A stretch of DNA of 7,404 nucleotides from Acidimicrobiaceae bacterium (GCA_002713485.1 PAWI01000042.1:1-7404), one strand, 5' to 3'; positions 1 through 6,270 are shown, counted from the stretch's first letter. Notes: generated by a model from the letters alone, not told the origin. Translations and numbers: made by a program.

Positions 1-718
1 CTGTCTCTGTGGGAGGAATGAGGTGTGAAGCTCCAAGCGGAAGCGATTGCCCCAACCCGATATCAACCTGCCCTTGTGGCCATGGTGGTAGGAGTGGACC
101 AAATTGATAATGTGCACGACGAGCCATAATCGGCCCGGCAATTATGTTTTCTTTAACTACCTCCTCTAGGAAGCCGTCAGGAGCAATGATTCGTACATTT
201 CCTGCATCAACTTCTTCTTGAGTTGTAACCCCAAGAATGCCTCCAAAGTGGTCAAGATGGCTGTGTGTATAAATGACCGTATGAACTGGTCGCTCACCCA
301 ATACGTTATTTGCGAGGGCGAGACATGCTGCAGCCGTGGAACTCGTTGTGAGTGGATCAATGATAAGCCATCCGTTACAGGTTTCTATAAAAGTGATATT
401 TGATATGTCATAACCTCTTGCTTGCCAAACTCCTTCAGCAACTTCAAAAAGGCCATGCAGGGCGTTCAGCTGTCCCTGTCGCCATAGGCCAGGGTGCACT
501 GTTTCAGGTGATTCTTTTCCTTCGCGAAGAAAGTCATGTGAAGATGTATCCCAGACAGCTCTTCCGTCAAGTTCAATCCGGCCTGTCTCGTGAGTAGCGA
601 TAAGGCCTTGTTGTGCCCTCTTAAAGTCGCTATCATCATCAAAGTTAATGAGAGCTCCAGCATTTGAATTAGCATCTATGGTGTATTTGGTCGCTGGTTT
701 AGCAAGTGGATCTGTCAT
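1..718 (-). CDS. Alkylsulfatase, SdsA1/BDS1-type metallo-beta-lactamase fold (3' partial)
   Basis: N-terminal 239 residues of a zinc-dependent alkylsulfatase; the frame stays open to the left edge, so the rest of the catalytic domain and the C-terminal dimerisation and SCP2-like domains lie outside. The metal-binding motif THSHLDHFGG is at residues 151-160, giving the HxHxDH ligands H152, H154, D156 and H157. Around it are stretches typical of this family: WRQGQLN (79-85), GLFEV (89-93), GWLIIDPLT (116-124), IIAPDGF (177-183) and GLGQ (221-224). Known members hydrolyse primary alkyl sulfates such as dodecyl sulfate to the alcohol and sulfate. The remaining Zn ligands (Glu, Glu, His) fall beyond the edge. 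The ATG at 718 is the only sensible start: no in-frame start lies just upstream, although the ribosome site is weak. No signal peptide is visible, so a cytoplasmic enzyme is inferred. It sits 35 bases after the thiolase-like gene, on the same strand. The family is clear; the substrate is not. Confidence 0.9.
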   Translation of the reverse strand, partial: MTDPLAKPATKYTIDANSNAGALINFDDDSDFKRAQQGLIATHETGRIELDGRAVWDTSSHDFLREGKESPETVHPGLWRQGQLNALHGLFEVAEGVWQARGYDISNITFIETCNGWLIIDPLTTSSTAAACLALANNVLGERPVHTVIYTHSHLDHFGGILGVTTQEEVDAGNVRIIAPDGFLEEVVKENIIAGPIMARRAHYQFGPLLPPWPQGQVDIGLGQSLPLGASHLIPPTET

Positions 719-753
719 GTTTATCGTGTGCCCTTGGCATAGGATTGTGATCT

Positions 754-1929
754 TTATAACTCTGGCTGAGTTAAGATTAGTCCGCTTGTTGGTACTGCTG
801 TACCTGCGGTTACAAGGACATTTTCAACATCTTGGACCTGATTAACCGAGGTTCCACGGATTTGCCTTACGGCTTCAGCTATTCCGTTCATTCCGTGAAT
901 ATAGGCTTCTCCTAATTGACCACCGTTGGTATTGATTGGAAGTTCACCACCGATTTCAATATTTCCATTTTTGATGAAATCTTTTGCTTCTCCTCGCTCA
1001 CAGAACCCGAATTCTTCGAATTGGGGCAAAGCTAGCGGTGTGAAGTGATCGTAAATTGTCGCTGTCTGGATATTCTTTGGCCCAAGGCCACTGGCGTCCC
1101 AAAGCTGCCTTGCTACTACACCCATTTCGGGTATTCCTGTGATGTCTTCGCGAAAATAAGACTTCATCATATGTTGATCCTTAGCAACTCCTTGTGCTGC
1201 TGCTGCTATGACTGCCGGTTTTTGTTTAAGATCCTTGGCTTTCTCAAGAGATGTCACGATAAGGGCTTGCCCCCCGTCGCTCTCTTGACAGCAATCGAGG
1301 AGGTGTAGTGGCTCAACTATGAATCTGCTGTTTTGGTGGTCTTCAAGTGTTATTGGTTTTTGGTAAAAGAATGCGGCGGGGTTGTTTGCTGCGTGCTTTC
1401 GGTCTGTTACCGCTATTGTTCCAAAATCTTCGCTCGTTACCCCGTATTGATGCATGTACCGAGTCGCATACATCGCTACCCATGATGCCGGAGTAAGTAA
1501 TCCGAATGGAGAGCTCCAGCTAAAGCTCACATCAAATGCCTCGGGGCTTTGATGTCGCCCTTGGACTCCTGTTCCAAATCGGTGCCAGGATCTTTCATTG
1601 AACGCCCTATATACGAGAACGTAATCAGCTACGCCAGAGTGCACTGCCATCGCAGCTTGTTGCATGACGCCTCCAGGTGCACCTCCTCCATGATGAATCA
1701 TTGAGAAAAAGGTAAGTTCAGGTATCCCTAAATTTCTGGCGACTTCAATTTCAGTATTTTTCTCCGCACTAAACACTGAGATCCCATTAATGAGGGATGG
1801 GTCAATTCCCGCATCTGCACATGCTTTTAAGCTGCATTCGGTTGCTAGCTGCATGGGAGTTCGACCTGAATTCTTTGAGAATTCAGTGGCCCCTATTCCT
1901 ACTATGGCTGTTTGTCTAGAAAAGTTCAT
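754..1929 (-). CDS. Thiolase-superfamily lipid-transfer/aldolase-like protein (Ltp2-like, no catalytic Cys)
   Basis: A 391-residue thiolase-fold protein of the SCP-x/lipid-transfer type. The N-terminal half starts AIVGIGATEFS (about 8-18). Where degradative thiolases carry the acyl-accepting cysteine, this protein has HHGGGAPGG (79-87), with no cysteine. The C-terminal half has IYDHFTP (292-298) and NGGQLGEAYIHG (335-346). Tyr293 and Tyr343 match, in position and context, the tyrosines proposed as catalytic in the steroid side-chain aldolase Ltp2. Ltp2 is a thiolase relative that performs a retro-aldol cleavage of a CoA thioester with a DUF35 partner. A retro-aldolase or another non-thiolase CoA reaction is therefore more likely than ketoacyl-CoA thiolysis. 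No DUF35 gene is in the window. The frame also has a TTG two codons upstream (1935), but AAGGAG at 1936-1941 lies 6 bases before the ATG at 1929 and abuts the TTG, so ATG is preferred. The gene follows the SDR by 10 bases. Confidence 0.85.
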   Translation of the reverse strand: MNFSRQTAIVGIGATEFSKNSGRTPMQLATECSLKACADAGIDPSLINGISVFSAEKNTEIEVARNLGIPELTFFSMIHHGGGAPGGVMQQAAMAVHSGVADYVLVYRAFNERSWHRFGTGVQGRHQSPEAFDVSFSWSSPFGLLTPASWVAMYATRYMHQYGVTSEDFGTIAVTDRKHAANNPAAFFYQKPITLEDHQNSRFIVEPLHLLDCCQESDGGQALIVTSLEKAKDLKQKPAVIAAAAQGVAKDQHMMKSYFREDITGIPEMGVVARQLWDASGLGPKNIQTATIYDHFTPLALPQFEEFGFCERGEAKDFIKNGNIEIGGELPINTNGGQLGEAYIHGMNGIAEAVRQIRGTSVNQVQDVENVLVTAGTAVPTSGLILTQPEL

Positions 1930-1935
1930 TTTCAA

Positions 1936-1941
1936 CTCCTT
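1936..1941 (-). promoter_or_regulatory. Ribosome binding site of the thiolase-like gene
   Basis: The minus strand reads AAGGAG, six bases before the ATG at 1929, and overlaps the SDR stop codon (1940-1942). It decides between ATG (1929) and the alternative TTG (1935), which touches the motif and could not be properly spaced. It is the best Shine-Dalgarno match in the lower part of the gene string. Confidence 0.75.
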
Positions 1942-2707
1942 AAACAGGAAAACCTTCTATAGGCGTAAATTTGTAGAGTTGCCTCATGGGCTCCTGCCCT
2001 GCTTTAACGATGTAAGCTTTTCCTGTACCCTCTTCCTCGACTGTTTCTAGCATTGCGTTTGCTACATCTTCCGGATTTAGCAGATTAGGATTCTTGGACT
2101 CTAGGCGATCTAATCCAACAAGTGGTGTTGCTACTCCCCCTGGACATATTGCATTAATAGAAACCCCTTGTGAGCTAAGCGCTGGAGCGATTCCACGCAC
2201 CCAACCTATAGCTGCGTGTTTTGTAGCAGTGTAAAAGGGATCCCTGTTCCAGGCGGTAATTCCAGCGACCGAGGCTGTTACTATGATTGATCCGCCACCA
2301 GAGTTAACCAACTGAGGGGCCATTGCTAATGTTCCATAGACCACAGCATCAAAATTGATAGATCTAGCTTTTACATATCGTTCTCTATCCAGTTCATTAG
2401 TAGTAAAGTCAGTTCCTTGCAGTTCTATGTCCCTGCCCAGAATGCCAGCGTTCAGGAATACACTGTCTACCTTCCCAAATAGGTTCTGAACTTGAGAAGC
2501 TACTTCTTGATTAAATTTCTCGCTTGAAAGGTCACCTACAATTCCAGAACATCCGGTTTCTTCAGAAAGTTTGTCCAATTCGCTTCGGTTGATATCGACA
2601 CCTAATACGAAATGTCCTCTTTCTGTTAACTGGCGGGTTAAGGAAGCCCCGATTCCCGACGCTGCACCTGTAACTACGGAAACTTTACTTTTGTTTATTT
2701 CCCCCAT
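1940..2707 (-). CDS. Short-chain dehydrogenase/reductase (classical SDR)
   Basis: A 255-residue NAD(P)-dependent oxidoreductase of classical SDR length. The Rossmann glycine motif TGAASGIG is at 13-20. Asp38 at the end of beta-2 (GVDIN) suggests a preference for NAD(H). NAG is at 86-88, the tetrad Asn is N118, the catalytic Ser is S146, and Tyr159/Lys163 form YTATK. PGG at 189-191 follows the usual post-catalytic strand. The family oxidises alcohols or reduces ketones; the substrate cannot be read from sequence. Placed before a thiolase-like protein and an alkylsulfatase, it could oxidise a hydroxyl group of a lipid or its CoA ester (inference). The ATG at 2707 overlaps the end of the pterin dehydratase gene by 13 bases, which points to translational coupling; its own ribosome site is weak. 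No signal peptide or membrane segment is visible. Confidence 0.9.
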   Translation of the reverse strand: MGEINKSKVSVVTGAASGIGASLTRQLTERGHFVLGVDINRSELDKLSEETGCSGIVGDLSSEKFNQEVASQVQNLFGKVDSVFLNAGILGRDIELQGTDFTTNELDRERYVKARSINFDAVVYGTLAMAPQLVNSGGGSIIVTASVAGITAWNRDPFYTATKHAAIGWVRGIAPALSSQGVSINAICPGGVATPLVGLDRLESKNPNLLNPEDVANAMLETVEEEGTGKAYIVKAGQEPMRQLYKFTPIEGFPV

Positions 2708-3006
2708 TGTTTTGCCATTTCTTCGATACGTGCGCTCATTGAAAGATCTATTTCCGTTATTCCACCAGCTTGGTGGTTTGTAATTGAGATCTCAACCGTG
2801 TTCCAACTATTGGACCAATCTGGATGATGGTCAAGTTCTTCAGCAATTTTTGCAACCTCAGTCATGAATGCAAATGCTTCAGCGAAATCTTTGAATTGAA
2901 AAGATTTTCTGAGACTAGTATCTGAAAGTTCCCACGCAAGTTCTCTATATTCACCCTCTAGTATGTCAGCCATAGGGATAATCTTTTGCCTATCAGGCTG
3001 TTTCAT
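2695..3006 (-). CDS. Pterin-4a-carbinolamine dehydratase-like protein (PhhB/DCoH family)
   Basis: A 103-residue protein with the whole signature of the family: FKDFAEAFAFM (38-48), the active-site segment DHHPDW (59-64) and TNHQAGGITEID (76-87). His60, His61 and His78 match the three conserved histidines. The enzyme dehydrates 4a-hydroxytetrahydropterin to quinonoid dihydropterin, normally recycling the cofactor of aromatic amino acid hydroxylases; no such hydroxylase is in the window. Members found away from hydroxylases often have uncertain roles. The ATG at 3006 lies 2 bases after the sufC stop, with a GGGGG tract 9 bases upstream. The frame is open to a GTG at 3054, but that start would overlap sufC by 46 bases and add residues the family does not need; the ATG at residue 12 is also possible. 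Its place immediately after sufC, where sufS is often found, is odd. The family is clear; the role here is unknown. Confidence 0.88.
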   Translation of the reverse strand: MKQPDRQKIIPMADILEGEYRELAWELSDTSLRKSFQFKDFAEAFAFMTEVAKIAEELDHHPDWSNSWNTVEISITNHQAGGITEIDLSMSARIEEMAKQWGK

Positions 3007-3008
3007 TC

Positions 3009-3758
3009 TTATAAACCCCCAAGCGATACGGAAGTTTCCAGCGTCGATGTCCACTTTTCGTAACCTGTTTTTTCTAACTCATTGGCTAATTCTGCTGGAC
3101 CAGAATCCACGATTCTGCCGTTAACGAAAATATGGACATGGTCTGGCTTGAGTTCTTCCAAAAGTCGACTGTAATGAGTTATGACGAGCACCCCAAGGCC
3201 GTCCTCTTGAGTGGCTCTTTCTATTCGGCTGCTGACTACTTTCAGTCCATCGACATCAAGCCCTGAATCAAGTTCATCTAGAATCGCTATCTGAGGTTTT
3301 ATTGCAACTAGTTGAAGGGTTTCCATTCTTTTCTTTTCCCCTCCTGACATATCCGAATTGATTCCGCGAGATAGATCAACCTTTTCTAGTCCTAATAAAG
3401 AAGACTCAGCCGAAAGCAGACCATCGATATCGGGAATCTCAGTAGATGATTCGGTCAGTAGGTCTGAGAGTGTGACCCCATCAATTTCAACGGGGTATTG
3501 CATTGCAAGGAATAATCCAAGCTGCGCTCGCTCCCACGTTGGTTTTTCAGTGATATTTATTCCATTTAAAACGATTTGCCCTTTTGTTATCTCGTATCCG
3601 GGTCTTCCCATAAGGATGTGGGCAAGTGTTGATTTTCCCGACCCGTTGGGTCCCATGAGTGCATGTACCTCACCGGATTGTATTGTTAGGTTAACTCCTG
3701 AAAGAATTTCTTTATCTTCTGCTTTAGCATGAAGATCGGTGATAATTAATTCGCTCAC
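3009..3758 (-). CDS. sufC: SufC, ABC-type ATPase of the SufBCD Fe-S assembly complex
   Basis: A 249-residue cytosolic ABC ATPase of normal SufC length. Visible motifs: Walker A GPNGSGKST (36-44), Q-loop Gln87 (AMQYPVEIDG), the SufC form of the signature, MSGGEKKR (137-144), Walker B AILDE (158-162) running into LDSGLDVDGL, and H-loop His195 (ITHY). The SGGEKKR and DSGLD combination separates SufC from transporter ATPases. SufC binds SufB and SufD and uses ATP to reshape the scaffold on which Fe-S clusters form. The usual ILDETDSGLD reads ILDELDSGLD here, a mild change outside the catalytic residues. The start is GTG at 3758, sharing GTGA with the Rieske stop (4-base overlap), and a purine-rich AAAGGG lies about 7 bases upstream. 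The pterin dehydratase gene follows after 2 bases. Confidence 0.97.
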   Translation of the reverse strand: MSELIITDLHAKAEDKEILSGVNLTIQSGEVHALMGPNGSGKSTLAHILMGRPGYEITKGQIVLNGINITEKPTWERAQLGLFLAMQYPVEIDGVTLSDLLTESSTEIPDIDGLLSAESSLLGLEKVDLSRGINSDMSGGEKKRMETLQLVAIKPQIAILDELDSGLDVDGLKVVSSRIERATQEDGLGVLVITHYSRLLEELKPDHVHIFVNGRIVDSGPAELANELEKTGYEKWTSTLETSVSLGGL

Positions 3759-4123
3759 TGTTGCCCTTTCTTTGGAAGGTATACGAACACTTCCCCGCTT
3801 TCTATTTCAGTTGCGAAAGTATTCAATGGTCTTGTCGCTGGAAGCGTTAGTGCCTTCCCCGATACCAAGCAAAATTCTGCCCCATGCTTCCAGCACTCGA
3901 TAGTTAGCTCTTCAGGGTTAACGGGGCCTTCAGATAAAGAATAGTTTGCATGTGTACACATATCGTTAACTGCGTAGACAGCACCGTTGATAGAGGAAAC
4001 AGAGAGTTTAAGATCATCAATTATTATTCGCTTGGGCATATCAGCTGATAGGTCGTTTAGAGCGCAAAGGCGTCTTCGTTCTATTGCAGGGTTCGGTTCG
4101 GATTGTTGATTGACAAGTGCCAT
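3755..4123 (-). CDS. Rieske [2Fe-2S] ferredoxin-like protein in the suf operon
   Basis: A 122-residue single-domain Rieske protein. The cluster ligands are in CTH (C56, H58) and CWKH (C77, H80), followed by GAEFCLVSGKA and LPAT (94-97), as in NirD/dioxygenase-ferredoxin types. The loop cysteines that form the disulfide of cytochrome bc1 Rieske proteins are absent, as expected for soluble dioxygenase-type ferredoxins. There is no signal peptide or transmembrane anchor, so it is cytosolic. Rieske genes of this kind occur between sufD and sufC in actinobacterial and related suf operons; an electron-supply or cluster-related role is usually inferred but not established. Its ATG at 4123 shares one base with the sufD stop (TAATG), with AGAGG about 9 bases upstream, and its TGA overlaps the GTG of sufC. 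Both overlaps indicate coupled translation. The first 14 or so residues (Gln/Asn-rich) precede the fold. Confidence 0.92.
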   Translation of the reverse strand: MALVNQQSEPNPAIERRRLCALNDLSADMPKRIIIDDLKLSVSSINGAVYAVNDMCTHANYSLSEGPVNPEELTIECWKHGAEFCLVSGKALTLPATRPLNTFATEIESGEVFVYLPKKGQQ

Positions 4124-5328
4124 TAGGAATGGCCTCTTTGTTGCTTCTCCAAGAGCATGTTGAGAATGCTTTCATTTACGCTCTCTATAGGTAATTTCTG
4201 GACTACCTCGTTCAAGAAACCTTGGACTATGAGCCGATCAACTGATTCGGTAGGGATTCCCCTGCTTTCAAGATAAAAGCGTTGGTCATCATCAACCGGG
4301 CTGACTGTGGAAGCGTGACTGCAGCGAACATCGTTATTTTCAATCTCTAGATTTGGGACTGATTCAGCCCAAGTATCCTCACTTAGTTTTATCGTACGAT
4401 TGGTTTGATATGCATTGGTACCTGATGCCTCTTTGTGGACCCTTATCAATCCTGTGTAAATAGATGATGCTTTATCGTCGAGGACACCTTTGAACAGTAG
4501 GTTGCTTTGAGTGTTTTTCCCTATGTGTTCTTGATATGTTCGATAATCGAGCGTCTGTTCATCGTCTCCTAAATAAATTGCCGAGAGAGTTGCTGAGGCA
4601 CCACGACCATGAAGGCTACATGTCGTTTCCATCCTTGAATAATCTCCACCCAGGCCAACAGTTGCTCCATCAAATTCAGATTGTTTTCCAACGTGGATGT
4701 CTAGTCTTCCTAGCTGCCAGACCTGGCTTTGGTTAGCCTGAATTTGCTGATATTTGACGTTTGCATCGCTTCCTATTTCTATTCGAGTTTCAGGTATTGA
4801 AAGAGCCCTGACATCATCACTTTCAAATATCTCAACAATTTGCACGCTCGCAGCATCACCAACATGGACGTGCAACTTTGGAAATGACATTCCAGACTGA
4901 GCAGAAGCTGAATTATGGATGATTATTGGTTTACTTATCTGAGTTTGCTTCGGTATGTGAACCAATACAGGGTCTGGAGATAGCGCAGTATTTAATTGAG
5001 CGAAGAAGTCAGAGGGCGTATTGAAGTCATAGGGCTGATTCCGATGATTTAATCTGGTTACCTCATATTTATCAGAGTGGGCTTCGCTAAGAAGATGCCC
5101 ATCTACCAGTTCAATAAAGTTTGAATAGCTAGGATTCTTGCTTTCAGATGAAGGCGTAGCAACCATCTGGAACTCATCAAGTGACAGCTTATGTATCGGA
5201 CTATATTTCCACTTCTCCGCTTGTCCAGTTGGAAACTTGACCTTCTCAGCATCTGCCAGAGCTAACTCTCTAATCTCTCTATGCCAATCTTCGCATTTGA
5301 AAGATTCTAATAATTCGGTTTGATTCAA
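4123..5328 (-). CDS. sufD: SufD, Fe-S cluster assembly scaffold protein
   Basis: A 401-residue SufB/SufD-fold protein. An N-terminal helical part with EKWKYSPI (38-45) precedes a central beta-helix (about 130-330) and the conserved C-terminal segment VRCSHASTV (334-342), DDDQRFYLESRGI (346-358) and LIVQGFLNEV (366-375). His338 aligns with the conserved SufD histidine implicated in cluster formation at the SufB-SufD interface (E. coli His360). The SufB-type cysteine and HEAT motif are absent, which separates it from SufB. It forms the SufBC2D complex with SufB and SufC in the cytosol. The start is TTG at 5328: TGAGGA lies just upstream at good distance, no in-frame ATG occurs before about residue 55, and conserved sequence begins well before that. 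It is separated from sufB by a plus-strand HAD gene, so it probably has its own promoter in 5329-5461. It ends 1 base into the Rieske start. Confidence 0.95.
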   Translation of the reverse strand: MNQTELLESFKCEDWHREIRELALADAEKVKFPTGQAEKWKYSPIHKLSLDEFQMVATPSSESKNPSYSNFIELVDGHLLSEAHSDKYEVTRLNHRNQPYDFNTPSDFFAQLNTALSPDPVLVHIPKQTQISKPIIIHNSASAQSGMSFPKLHVHVGDAASVQIVEIFESDDVRALSIPETRIEIGSDANVKYQQIQANQSQVWQLGRLDIHVGKQSEFDGATVGLGGDYSRMETTCSLHGRGASATLSAIYLGDDEQTLDYRTYQEHIGKNTQSNLLFKGVLDDKASSIYTGLIRVHKEASGTNAYQTNRTIKLSEDTWAESVPNLEIENNDVRCSHASTVSPVDDDQRFYLESRGIPTESVDRLIVQGFLNEVVQKLPIESVNESILNMLLEKQQRGHS

Positions 5329-5332
5329 TTTT

Positions 5333-5337
5333 TCCTC
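5333..5337 (-). promoter_or_regulatory. Ribosome binding site supporting the TTG start of sufD
   Basis: The minus strand reads GAGGA four bases before TTG (5328-5326). The nearby ATG at about 5342 is immediately followed by an in-register TGA and cannot be the start. The motif therefore supports TTG initiation. Confidence 0.65.
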
Positions 5338-5365
5338 ACATGTGGGTGGGTTGCTTTGCGCACTT

Positions 5366-5400
5366 TAAGCTTATCGGAAGCAAGCTTGGCCTTGACAAGG
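5366..5400. promoter_or_regulatory. Cluster of three short palindromes over the sufD promoter (possible operator)
   Basis: Three dyads stand in a row: TAAGCTTA (5366-5373), CAAGCTTG (5381-5388) and CCTTGACAAGG (5390-5400). The first covers the candidate -10, the second the spacer and the third the -35 of the proposed sufD promoter. The two AAGCTT cores are 15 bases apart. This is where a repressor sensing Fe-S status (SufR or Rrf2 type) would be expected, but no match to a known operator was recognised. The palindromic cores are short. Confidence 0.3.
5370..5398 (-). promoter_or_regulatory. Candidate sigma-70-type promoter of sufD
   Basis: On the minus strand, TTGTCA (5398-5393; 5 of 6 to the -35 consensus) is followed after exactly 17 bases by GATAAG (5375-5370; 4 of 6 to the -10). 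A transcript would start near 5363 and leave a leader of about 35 bases before the TTG of sufD. Elements of this quality occur by chance, so support comes mainly from position and spacing. Confidence 0.4.
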
Positions 5401-5461
5401 ATTCAGGGACGAGGTGCCTCTCCCACGTCTTTATTATTCTGCTTTTGAGTAGCATTAACTC

Positions 5462-6268
5462 ATGTTGCAGTTAATATGCATTGATGTTGATGGGACACTA
5501 GTCGGTGAATCTGGGAAGCCGTCATCAGGTGTTTTAAATGTAATCAAGCGTGCTCGATCTTTAGGCCAATCACTAGCCCTTACTACGGCGAGAGGCGCAA
5601 TGGGTCCCACCCTGGATTACGCTTCGCTGTTAAACCCCGATGGTTGGCATATCTTTCATGCTGGCGCATCTCTTGTACATATGGGAAGTGGTGGAATCAT
5701 GGCAGAGAAACTATCTGATGACATAATCCGTGTCGCAACTGAAACATCTAAATCTCATGGATGGGCACTTGAATATTACTCACCAAATGACTATAGGTCC
5801 TCAGACGACTCTTTAAATGAGCAGTCTTTAGCTCTTGCTCATTCCAAGATGCTGGGTTGCGATTTTAAGGTTGGAGGACCTGAAGATCTTAGCGAGCCCG
5901 TAGTTCGACTTCAGTTCGTTGTTGATGAAGCCCTCTCAGCCTCTGTTATCCAATCAATGTCAGAAATGGGAAATTTGTCTGTCGCTACTTCGCCTGCTCT
6001 CAAAGGTGTAGCTTTCATCTCTGTCACGAAACGAGGCGTCGATAAAGGTTCAGCAATTGTTGAGTTGTGCAGAATGCTTTGCCTTGATATTTCCGATGTA
6101 ATGATGGTTGGAGACGGCCTGAATGATCTAGATGCATTGCGAGTTGTGGGACACCCGGTGGCAATGGGAAATGCTCACGATGAGGTCCTGAGATCCGGAA
6201 GGTATGTAGTTAGCTCGGTAGAAGAGGACGGGCTATCAGAAGCTATTGAGTTATCTTGGAGTCTTTGA
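5462..6268 (+). CDS. HAD-superfamily hydrolase, Cof-type (subclass IIB) phosphatase
   Basis: A 268-residue cytosolic haloacid dehalogenase-type phosphatase. Motif I is DVDGT (8-12), with nucleophile Asp8 and acid/base Asp10. Motif II is LTTARG (40-45; Thr42). Lys195 in RGVDKGSA is motif III, and GDGLNDLDA (217-225) is motif IV with metal-binding Asp218 and Asp222. The region between motifs II and III (about 75-185) is the type IIB cap. Known relatives dephosphorylate sugar phosphates, flavin or pyridoxal phosphates; the substrate here cannot be told. An in-frame TAA lies six bases before the ATG at 5462, fixing the earliest start; there is no clear Shine-Dalgarno sequence. It is the only plus-strand gene, inserted between sufB and sufD: its end is 2 bases from the sufB stop (convergent) and its start is divergent from sufD. 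Nothing in its base composition marks it as foreign by eye. Confidence 0.92.
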   Translation: MLQLICIDVDGTLVGESGKPSSGVLNVIKRARSLGQSLALTTARGAMGPTLDYASLLNPDGWHIFHAGASLVHMGSGGIMAEKLSDDIIRVATETSKSHGWALEYYSPNDYRSSDDSLNEQSLALAHSKMLGCDFKVGGPEDLSEPVVRLQFVVDEALSASVIQSMSEMGNLSVATSPALKGVAFISVTKRGVDKGSAIVELCRMLCLDISDVMMVGDGLNDLDALRVVGHPVAMGNAHDEVLRSGRYVVSSVEEDGLSEAIELSWSL

Positions 6269-6270
6269 AC

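Larger units (their letters stand above)
5329..5461. promoter_or_regulatory. Divergent intergenic region between sufD and the HAD gene
   Basis: These 133 bases are the only long noncoding stretch in the window and separate the starts of two divergent genes, so promoters in both directions are expected. The minus-strand promoter candidate and three palindromes lie in 5366-5400. For the plus-strand gene, TATTAT at 5432-5437 could be a -10 element, with a leader of about 18 bases, but nothing resembling a -35 stands at the proper distance. An imperfect GC-rich dyad (GGG 5406-5408 with CCC 5422-5424, GAGG 5411-5414 with CCTC 5417-5420) lies between the two. No convincing ribosome site precedes the HAD start. 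No small ORF or known riboswitch was recognised. Confidence 0.6.

Noticed and set aside
166..675. Short open frames on both strands across the sulfatase region (for example 166-360 and 466-675 minus, 218-403 plus).
   Set aside because: They are shadows of the sulfatase frame, which is open from 718 to the edge and carries the conserved metal-binding motif.
1930..1935. TTG at 1935 as the start of the thiolase-like gene.
   Set aside because: It touches the AAGGAG ribosome site, whereas the ATG at 1929 has ideal spacing.
3007..3054. Longer form of the pterin dehydratase starting at GTG 3054.
   Set aside because: It would overlap sufC by 46 bases, uses a weaker start codon and adds residues not typical of the family.
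3358..3732. A 124-codon open frame on the plus strand inside sufC.
   Set aside because: It lies antisense to the conserved Walker A and signature regions of SufC, has no recognisable domain and is best explained as a shadow frame.
5392..5397. Perfect TTGACA on the plus strand as a -35 for the HAD gene.
   Set aside because: No -10-like hexamer lies 16-18 bases downstream, and the best one (TATTAT, 5432) is about 34 bases away. The hexamer is part of the CCTTGACAAGG palindrome.
5406..5424. Imperfect GC-rich hairpin followed by a T/A-rich stretch on the plus strand, resembling a terminator.
   Set aside because: The stem has a mismatch and a bulge, the tract after it is not a proper T-run, and no plus-strand gene lies upstream to terminate. 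On the minus strand no T-run follows.
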